30,461 nt of DNA from Cruorifilaria tuberocauda (Eukaryota > Nematoda > Chromadorea > Rhabditida > Onchocercidae). Shown one piece after another: positions 22,883 through 30,461 of the stretch. The notes below the pieces were generated by a model. The model had not been told where the DNA came from. It ran no database searches and saw nothing but the letters and a program-made list of their open reading frames with translations. The stretch spans positions 1-30,461 of the forward strand of contig JABVXU010000624.1 of assembly GCA_013365365.1 (NCBI GenBank), given 5' to 3'. Numbering within the stretch: position 1 is the stretch's first letter; each line of letters starts with the position of its first letter. A program made the translations under genes and the position numbers.

Positions 22883-22930
22883 ATTGTTGTTGTGCTATTG
22901 CTGTTAGCGCTGCCGTTGATAATACTTACT
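22641..22930 (-). promoter_or_regulatory. Probable 5' UTR intron and exon of the ZM gene
   Basis: On the - strand an excellent donor CTCA|GTAAGTATT has its GT at 22929-22928. A plausible acceptor, TTGTTACCTTAG, ends at 22774, leaving a 156-nt intron and a 133-nt untranslated exon before the ATG at 22640. The acceptor is itself followed by CAGCAG. No acceptor lies close to the ATG, so a direct trans-splice onto it is not evident. Confidence 0.4.
22853..22892. repeat. TTG/CAA microsatellite
   Basis: A run of TTG triplets with one TTA interruption (CAA on the - strand) within the proposed 5' UTR intron of the ZM gene. It is separate from the coding (CAA)14 and does not seem to be translated. 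Confidence 0.85.
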
Positions 22931-22985
22931 GAGTGTTTGCTCTGCTATTTGAGCATTCGATCAGGATGAATCGGTTTTGATGATT

Positions 22986-23083
22986 GTAATGATGATAATG
23001 AGATAATGATAATGATAATGATAATGATGATGGTGATGATAATGGTGGTGGTGGTGGTGGTGGTGGTGGTGTTGATGGTGGTA
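22986..23083. repeat. GATAAT then GGT compound microsatellite
   Basis: GATAAT and GATGAT units are followed by about nine GGT triplets and further TGATGGTGG variants. The - strand frame across it would give Pro, Ser and Leu runs and a His/Tyr-rich segment, but I take it as upstream non-coding simple sequence. Confidence 0.85.
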
Positions 23084-23184
23084 GTGTACTGAGAACAATT
23101 ATTTTTGCGGGTATGATGAATTGATGAGAAAAGGAGGAAAGGCGGAGAATAAAATGATCGATTTGAACCGGATTGGATAGATCG

Positions 23185-23208
23185 GATCGGATCCGATCGG
23201 ATCCGATC
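23185..23208. repeat. 24-bp perfect palindrome of GATC/CGGATC units
   Basis: GATCGGATCCGATCGGATCC followed by GATC reads identically on both strands. It extends a GATCG-rich patch starting near 23170. It is GC-rich compared with its surroundings and sits about 550 nt upstream of the ZM gene ATG, near its presumed promoter. Confidence 0.9.
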
Positions 23209-23219
23209 ATCATTTTATG

Positions 23220-25496
23220 CTATGCTTTTGCTATGCTTTTTTTTTGAACCACGCCTTCCATCTATCTCTATTACATCAATATCAATTCTATCATATCTGA
23301 GAAATTTTGAATGATTTATCACATTCAACCAAAATTTATCATTTTTTTTTTAGTTTTGATAGCTGATAAAAAAACCATTCAAGCATTATTCATCAGTCAA
23401 TAGACAAAAGAATAAAAAAAATGCATGAGAATGTGCGAAATTATGATAGAGGGGGGAAATTTAATTGATAAATTTCATTTTATTATGAATTTAAATATGA
23501 GCGGTATTATTGGAGTTAAATTAGAAGTGTTAGTAACATTTTATATTTTAAAAGTTTGTATACAAATTTCAAAAGTATCTTGGAGATAAAAGGAATGTTC
23601 CGTGAAATTATACTAATTTTTTAGATGAATTTTGTCTTTCATTGGAACTTCTGGTGTGAAAATGATGAAAATTTAGGAACTAAAATTAAAATTAAATTAA
23701 TAAACTTTAAAGTGTTTCATGATATTGTTCTGCCTTTTCTCTTTCTTTCAATCTTCTCGATAACTGATTAATAGTTTCGGTATATCCAATAAATGATATA
23801 TGTGCTTAAACTACCTGCTGTAATTAATGAATTAATTAATTAATAGTTGCATTTAAATAATATCAATAATGCATTCCAATACATTGCAATACATTACAAA
23901 TGACAAGGTTAATTCAAACGAGTTTATATAAAATATGATTTCAAAAACTTATTCGTTCAATAAAAATTCAACACATTTTATTAACTCATCAAAATACATT
24001 TTCGTTTTGAAATTCATTCTTAACTTTAAAAAGTGTATTTCTATGCCTTCTAAATATTTCATTTGCCATCGATAACTTTTGAGTTTCAACTTTTGAGTAT
24101 TATTCACTGCATATAGTAAAGTCATTTGGTTTTTTTTTTTTTTTTTGAATCAAATATTTTAAAGAATTTCTAAAACACGATACCATCGACGCAAACGTTA
24201 TTGATATGTTGATACAACCTAGAATTATTGAATCTGCTAATACTGATTCTTTTGCTTGACTTAAATGGTTTCAAGTAATCTTTGAAATTTTCTCAAAATA
24301 ATTTTATCGAATAAATTTATCATCAATCATTTTAATTATGTGATATCACCGCATCATTTCAATTCTATGAAAACTGAAGGAATTTTAGTTATTTAGCAAG
24401 CTAATTTTTCAAATAAAGCATACTTTCAACAATAAGTATAGAAATATCAAATGCTTATCTTTCAGGTTTTATCAATGCTGCAGCCGAATTTTCACTGTAA
24501 CTGTAAAAGTGATTGTATTGTATTTTAGAATGATTTTACTCGAAGCTTATCGGTTTTAGTTTTTGCCCTAACGAAAGAAAGTCATTCACTTTATTATTAT
24601 TAATTGATAATGCAAGATATGCAGGAATATATAACATGTTTGGATTTATTTAATTTTCAAACTTTTAACTATTGTTTTGAAATTCAAATATGATTTGAGC
24701 GAATTTTTGAATGGATAGTTCAAGCCTCATATGGTATATTTTATCAGGCTTATTATCAGTACTGTTAATTTATCATTGCTCATTGTCAAATTGATGACGT
24801 CTGTTATCATTAAAATAGTTTATAACTTTATCAGAACATGTAAATAGATGAATATTTATCGGAAATGCTTTCATCACTGCTTATTTGCGTATCTTTATGC
24901 ATTTATCATTTATCCAATTATATAAACTTTTTTGTTGAATTGAAGATCAGTTGAATTGAAGCGTCCTATCACATTTTCGATAAAGGTGAATTTAAAATTC
25001 ATCATTCCATATAACTTCTCTTATAATTAGTATAAGTTATTAGATATTATGATTAAATTTAAATAATAAATTACTATCATAAATCAAGCAATTAAATTAA
25101 ATTGCACATTGTTTATTTATTTCTCATTTAAATTCACAAAATGCATTTTGGAGTAAACAGTTTCTTTTATGATCAAAGAAATACTTAGATGAACAAAATA
25201 TTACAGTTTGATAAGAGAAACTGTATTGTCACGCAGATAATTATAAGTTCATCAAATTACTTATTACAAAGTTAACATATCATTTTTTCGTCATTTATAG
25301 GTTAGTAAAAGGATTGATTGAAATTAGGATAAGGAAAAGCTGCAAGATCATAGGATTAAAATTATCATTGATGATTGCTGATAACTGTCTTATAATAAGA
25401 CTGTATCATCAATTAAAATACAATACGACTATTCTTCTTCTTTTCTTTTCTTAGTTATATGATAAGATAAGATATAATTGACCTGATAGAATTACT
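23220..25496. other. AT-rich intergenic region between the two - strand genes
   Basis: No exon-like sequence is seen on either strand. It contains a T run at 24130-24146 and scattered TTATCA words. A ~10-bp imperfect hairpin (AAGCCTCATA with TATCAGGCTT) lies near 24723-24752. The right end must hold the 3' UTR of the 252-aa gene. No AATAAA occurs close to its stop; the nearest clear one on the - strand is around 25112-25117. Confidence 0.5.
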
Positions 25497-27595
25497 TTAT
25501 GCAAAAGGAAATCGTCCTGTCATGATATAAAGTCTTCGTAACGCTTGTGCATCATTATAGGAGTGGGGTATACGTGGAGCATGTGGGATATATACACCTT
25601 CACCGTACATAAAATGTCGATTGAATGCATGATCCTAGAATTAAATGAAATATTTTAGTATATTAATTTGATCATACTTTAGTATATTAATTTAACATAA
25701 GCAATAAATTGATAAATCACTGATAATTAGTTGAAAATTTCGTTTAGGCCTTTATTTTTTAAGTTACATTAAGTTCAATTAATTTTTTTTTACTTTTACT
25801 TACTTTTAAATAACTTTCATTTTAGCTACTGCAAATTACTCTATCACATCGTTTAAGTGACAAAATAAAAAATTTCTGCAAATGAAATTTGAAATGAAAA
25901 TTTTTTATTACATACCTGAGGATATCTCCATTCATATGAGGTGTAAGCATATCGCTGTGCAAAATCATCAGCTTTAAGTCTTGCCGAAACATATCGATCC
26001 AAATACTTTTGTGATTCAGCAATGTATGATTTCAATGGTTTGATTCGCTATAAATATTACAGCTAATCGTTATTATTACAAAAAATAAAAAGAAACTTAA
26101 ATAATTAAGTAATTAGATAAATAATTAAAGCTTTATAAAATTTATTACAAGCAAATAAACAAATAAACAAAATAAACAAAAATAAACAAAAAAACAAAAA
26201 CAAACAAAAAAAGAAATGAAAAAAAAAAGAAATTATTTTTTCACAAACTTCATTAAAAAATATCCTTTTTGTTTGAAATGTATAGTATGGAACATAAGAA
26301 CTATACGGCATTGGTTCAAATGATGGTACTCGAATTGGTTTAGCTATAGTTTCATGAGTATCCTGTAATCAATTAATTTAATGTTCAAAAAAAACGTGTA
26401 AATTTTAGCCTGGGAAATTTATTTTAGCAAGAAATAACAGAATATAGATACAATAATTACAATTACAATAATACAATAATACAATAATTACAAATACACC
26501 TGTTACATTGATTTTTAAAAATTTCGATAGCAGTTTAAAGAAAATTTTCAAAAATTTAAAACAATTTCAGTGTTTCGTTTTTTTTTCTTTATGTTTTTAC
26601 TCAGCTAATTTCAATTTAAAAAAACAAAGTTTTTAATTGAAAATTTAGTAAAACTTACAATCCATCGTGCTTTACTATAGGAATTATTATACCAGTTGTA
26701 AATTTTTGGTTGATAAACTGGTGTAGTACTGATAATACGATCAGCTTGACGATAATCACGTGGTAGTGCTAAAGATGGTGCAAGTGATGAGATAGATGTC
26801 GATCGACGAATTGGAAAATCATGTTCGGTATCCTTGAATTTTAATTAAATTTTCAACAATTGAATATAAAGTATAGTCAAATATGTGGAGAGAATAATTC
26901 TTATCGTTCTTATACTTTTCCAATATTATTTTAAAAATCAATGAAAGATACTTAACATACTTAACAGTAAACTACAACGTACTTAACAATTAATTGAATA
27001 CACTAATTAAATTAGCTATTAATTTGAACAACAATAATTGTTGTCAGAGTTTTTAAACATGAAAAAAATGTTACCAAAGAAAATTATAATCTTTATTAAT
27101 GAATTAATTTTTAGCTAGTTTCTTTTCTTCTCTAATTTCATTTTTTTTTATCAAATTAAAAAAGAACAAGTTAAAAGTAAACTAAACAAAAATTACCTTA
27201 ATATAAGTAAGATTGGTATAAGAAGCTGAACGTGCAAGTTCTTTCGGTCTGCTCCAAACATTTGACATATAATTTCGAAATGTACTTTCGGGTCGAGCTA
27301 AATCAACGTATCGCCTGGAGAATAATTATAATTTAAAATTTTTTCAATCAAATTAAAATAATTCATTTTAAGAGGAGAAAAAGAAAAAGCAATAAAATAG
27401 GATAAAATTTTCATTTTACAGAATTACTCCAAATAATATCCTGTGAATTATTTAATGAGAAATTGTTTAATGTTAAGAAAAAGAAAAAACGAACGGTGTA
27501 GGATAACTATACCACCATTTTGTTGCTGTTTCAATTTCATCAGCAGTTGATTGCGCTCTTGTCATCAATCCAGCACTTGAGATATGTGGACCCAT
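25497..27595 (-). CDS. Unrecognised Tyr/Arg-rich protein, 6 exons, 252 aa
   Basis: Exons in transcript order: 27595-27513, 27314-27197, 26832-26659, 26362-26249, 26047-25916, 25634-25497. All have acceptable splice sites and consistent phase (759 nt). The protein starts MGPHISSAGLMTRAQSTADE and ends LYIMTGRFPFA. It has no signal peptide, no transmembrane segment and no domain I recognise. It is rich in Tyr, Arg, Pro and Ser with scattered tryptophans (WW at 27-28; NWYNNSYSKARW; SYEWRYP) and SPxx-poor, RSxS-type sites (ARSAS, RRSTS) that could be phosphorylated. The NWYN-x5-A-x-W element resembles NWYN-x6-A-x-W in the ZM protein encoded downstream. Four of five introns are in phase 0. Exon 4 has the least certain end (GAA|GTTTGT after KRIFFNE). 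Composition and neighbourhood suggest a structural cytoskeletal or muscle protein, but that is inference. The start is supported by a 5' UTR intron just upstream. Confidence 0.75.
26151..26212. repeat. AAATAAAC/AAACA simple repeat
   Basis: Diverged AAATAAAC and AAACAAA units within intron 4 (26248-26048) of the 252-aa gene. The - strand frame through it gives a Phe/Leu/Cys-rich shadow reading, not a gene. Confidence 0.85.
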
Positions 27596-27634
27596 CTTTT
27601 TCCGTTTTCCTTTTTTTTAAACTGATCTTTTAAA

Positions 27635-27697
27635 CTAAAATTTAAAATATTTTATGCAAATACTTATGACTAGTTTACTGGAATAGTTTTCACTTAC
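27635..27697 (-). promoter_or_regulatory. Probable 63-nt 5' UTR intron of the 252-aa gene
   Basis: On the - strand a perfect donor TTGGAA|GTAAGTG starts at 27697 and an acceptor AAATTTTAG ends at 27635. The second exon then begins 39 nt before the ATG at 27595. The size is typical of short nematode introns. It implies a non-coding first exon ending at 27698. Confidence 0.5.
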
Positions 27698-28292
27698 TTC
27701 CAATATCTGATATCAATTGAAATAAAAAAAAAAGATAAATTAGCGAAAATTTTGATGAAAAAAGACAGGGAGAAAGAGAAGAGGAAGAAGAATGAAGAAG
27801 TTTAGCAAGATAAATTATTAGCACTATTAGCTCATTCAGTAAGTATTACTCATTTTCATTGGTTGCATTTTTTCTTTTTTTTTTTGTTGAAAGAAGTCTT
27901 TTACATTCTATATTTGAAAGATATATTTGATATAATTAATTACAAAAATAAATTTCAGAAAAATAGGTTAGCAACTAAGTTGAACTTAAAGCAATAATAC
28001 ACTACTGGAAAATGAAAAAGCTTAGTTAAATTTTTGATTTTTTTCTATTAGCTGTCATTTTTTCGTACACCTAAAATATAAATCGTAGCTGTGAAAATTT
28101 TAACTAGTTACATCAAATTAATCGATCAGTAGCTTAGGTAGGTATTTTTAATTAATTAATCAATTAATAAGATAAATACGATAACTCAAGCACAGGTATT
28201 ATAATTAGAATTTAGGATATGAAATATGATGAGAGAAAAAGATAAGGAAATATGGAAAATGAAAAAAGAAAGTGATGTGGAGAAATGAACGA

Positions 28293-28383
28293 GGGAAAAA
28301 GCTAGGAGGAGAGGAAAAGCCGTGAGAATGGGAAAAGCTGGAAGGACAGGAGAAGCCGGGAAAACGGGAAAAGCTGGAAGGAG
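28293..28383. repeat. Purine minisatellite, alternating 18-nt units
   Basis: Five consecutive units of 18-19 nt alternate between an A form (GGGAAAAGCTGGAAGGAC) and a B form (AGGAGAAGCCGGGAAAAC): A 28293-28311, B 28312-28329, A 28330-28347, B 28348-28365, A 28366-28383. The higher-order period is thus 36 nt. One strand is almost pure purine. Confidence 0.8.
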
Positions 28384-28570
28384 AGAGAAATTAAAAAAAT
28401 TTTTGCAATGAATACTAATTTTGCCAGGAAGAATAATTTAAAAAGAAAAAAAAGATTTCATTTAATAGCCGAAACAACTGGCATATTTGTTCACTTCTTT
28501 TAAGCATTACTATCGTTTCTAAAAAATGTCTTTCTTTAGGCTTTTAAAAAGAAACGAAACAACATAATTT

Positions 28571-28675
28571 TATTATATATTGTGATATTTATTATCATAT
28601 TATCATATTTATTATCATACTATCATATTATCATTTTATCATATTTATTACCATATTATCATATTTTTGCTAAAC
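28571..28675. repeat. ATTATCATATT degenerate repeat
   Basis: Repeated ATTATCATATT and TTTATTATCATA words over about 100 nt, again built on TTATCA. No coding potential. Confidence 0.8.
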
Positions 28676-29955
28676 AATCATTATCACAAATATTCTTTTA
28701 TAGAAAATTTAAACGAGTTAGACAAAAAAAAACGAAATTATATCATTTTATCCTATAAAAAAAGCAAACTTATTTATAGCACAAGATTTGCAAATTAAAT
28801 TGGATAATTAAGTTATAGGTAAGTATTTGATGATAAGTTTATTCATCCTTCAATTGTCTAGTATTATTATTTATCAATCGGTTAAATAATAAAAGAGTAA
28901 GCAATAGCATAGAGTAAGTAAAATTAATAAGCGAATTTAATAAAAAGTAAAAAATAAAAATGAAAGAAAAAATGATAAGATAACGGTAGTAGAAGAAATG
29001 AGAATTGAAGGAAAAAATTGAGTGAAAATTCAATGTAATGGGATAAACAATTTGCTTGATATTTTCATTATTATTGAATATATTTTATAAAATATTACTG
29101 TCGAAATTACAATTACAAACCAAATTTAAAGTTAATCCAACCGAATGTAAGGTTGAAGAAATGAAATTCAATAATCTATTGCCTGATAAATAAATAGAAC
29201 AGTATACTGACATTATTGTACTCTTATCGAAGACTTTCAATTTTGATTTATTCCCATTCAATTCATTTGCTCATTTTATTAGATGAAAGTTAAGAAAGTA
29301 ATTTAGAAAGAAACAAATAATCCTTAGAAGTTTTTTAAATTAATCTAATCAAAATTTTTTATCTGGATATTTCTATATTATTAAATCCTTGAAGCAATCT
29401 TCTTTTTCCAAATTTAATAGGAGAATTTGATAAAACTGATATCTTCAAATTTTAGCACAACGAATTCGTCTACAATTGCACATATTACATAATACAAAAT
29501 TTAGAAGAGAGAATTTAACTTATCCAATAAATTATATGCTTGATCTCATAAACTAATATACAAAAATATTCGAAAAAACAGTACAGAAAGCCAGTTTTTT
29601 AATAAACGACAATAAAAAAAGAGATGAAAAATTAGAAGAGGAAGAAGACGATGAAAATTAAAATCAAGACTTAAAAAAAACTTTAATTAGAATGAAAAAA
29701 AAGTATGAAAATAATTTTATACTGATATATACTATATTTTAATACTAATATAATAATATATACTTCTACTAATATTTTATACCAATGTATCATTTTATTA
29801 TTACTTATTTATCGCATCAAGAAATGTTGAAAATTTTTAAAGTTTAAGCAAAAATTAATTCTAAAGATGAATAATTGAAATAAAAATTGAAATGAATAAT
29901 CAGTGAATGATCGAATGATACTTCAATTTTACGAGTTATTTGCTTCGTGCAAGAA

Positions 29956-29981
29956 GGAAAAAAGAAAGAAAGAAAGAAAGA
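29956..29981. repeat. (GAAA)n microsatellite
   Basis: Five GAAA units following an A-rich start. Simple repeat. Confidence 0.85.
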
Positions 29982-30118
29982 ATGTTAAGCAGAGAATTTG
30001 TTGATAATCTTTACAATTTTCACAAAAATAGCAACAACAAGCAATAATAGTTATTGGAAAAAAAAAATATAGCAGGAGATTAAGCAAACGATTGGTAAAT
30101 GATTCACTTTAATACAAA

Positions 30119-30180
30119 CATTATCATCATCATCACTATCATTATTTTTATCATCATCATCATCATCAATATCAACACTA
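30119..30180. repeat. ATC microsatellite
   Basis: ATC triplets with ATT interruptions. On the - strand it reads as GAT (Asp) runs in a 73-codon low-complexity frame at 30051-30272 that I do not accept as a gene. Confidence 0.85.
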
Positions 30181-30321
30181 TCATTCGTTAAAATGATTTG
30201 CTTAGTGTGGATTTTAACTTTTTGAGCAACAACAGCCGCTGAATATGTGTTTGTGAAGACAGAAACAAACAAAACTAAACAAAACTATTGCATTTCAGTA
30301 GTTTTTATTTTTAAAAATTTC

Positions 30322-30386
30322 ATCCCTCTACCTCACACACCCTCTCTCTCTCTCCCTCTTCTTCGCTCTTCTACTCTTCCTCTCTT
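30322..30386. repeat. CT-rich tract
   Basis: Pyrimidine-rich stretch including (CT)6-7 and CTCTTC variants on + over about 65 nt. It could be a polypyrimidine or GAGA-type promoter element of a gene beyond the window, or plain simple sequence. Confidence 0.7.
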
Positions 30387-30461
30387 AACTGGTGCATTTC
30401 TGTCTTTTATCAATTTTAAATAGATTTAAGCGAAAAAAAAAGCTTATCAAATATTACACAG

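Larger units (their letters stand above)
27700..30461. other. AT-rich gene-free region upstream of the 252-aa gene
   Basis: No protein gene is supported. The two - strand frames here (28839-29033 and 30051-30272) are low complexity: Phe/Ile/Tyr-rich, and an Asp-run from an ATC microsatellite. The promoter of the 252-aa gene should lie at the left end. The repeats are listed separately. Confidence 0.55.

Noticed and set aside
22926..23213. 95-codon - strand frame with Pro, Ser/Leu and His/Tyr runs as an independent gene
   Set aside because: Its composition comes from the GGT and GATAAT microsatellites; better explained as upstream untranslated or non-coding sequence, apart from the alternative-exon possibility noted in the findings.
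15670..27595. The two - strand genes as an operon or a single gene
   Set aside because: The upstream gene has its own stop (25497-25499), the gap is about 2.9 kb, both genes appear to have their own 5' UTR introns, and no trans-splice acceptor sits at the downstream ATG.
28312..28383. Collagen-like Gly-x-y reading of the purine minisatellite
   Set aside because: Only about seven triplets, interrupted, with no proline, and flanked by stops; the 18-nt period alone produces the Gly spacing.
30051..30272. 73-codon - strand frame with an Asp run
   Set aside because: Driven by the ATC microsatellite; no other coding signal or splice structure.

Overview
The window looks like nuclear DNA of a nematode, most likely a filarial or other spirurid (clade III) species. 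It is very AT-rich, full of homopolymer A/T tracts and TGATAA/TTATCA-type simple repeats. Its genes have many short introns with TTTTAG or TTTCAG acceptors. One gene is a clear animal twinfilin and two others look like nematode cytoskeletal or muscle-type proteins. The species assignment is inference. I see no bacterial, Wolbachia-like or viral genes, no tRNA or rRNA gene and no CRISPR array.

Layout. Positions 1-11,100 hold no convincing protein gene. This stretch has repeat arrays (1282-1544, 2395-2762, 9115-9215, 9408-9523), palindromes, a small cysteine-rich exon-like remnant at 3975-4085, and a strong 25-position hairpin at 8489-8566 that looks like a microRNA precursor. Twinfilin runs on the + strand at 11,105-14,079 in nine exons (338 aa). 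One of its introns starts with GC instead of GT.

Converging on it from the - strand (22,640-15,670) is a nine-exon, 780-aa gene rebuilt here from splice sites and phase. Its N-terminus carries a ZASP-like (ZM) motif, and the body is low-complexity, Tyr/Ser/Gln-rich sequence with two GYEFGG elements, three P-x-W-x10-W repeats, a 14-residue polyglutamine run and a basic/Thr-rich tail. It has neither the PDZ nor the LIM domain that usually accompanies ZM. About 2.9 kb upstream on the same strand is a six-exon gene of 252 aa (27,595-25,497) that I do not recognise. It is Tyr/Arg/Pro-rich and shares a short NWYN...A-x-W element with the ZM protein. Positions 27,700-30,461 hold only repeats.

How they may work together: twinfilin controls actin monomers and capped barbed ends. 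ZM motifs in other animals target proteins to alpha-actinin and Z-discs or dense bodies. The region therefore holds an actin regulator next to at least one probable actin-anchorage protein. A shared role for the 252-aa protein is only a hypothesis from proximity and the short shared motif. All gene models are hand-built from the genomic sequence without transcript data.
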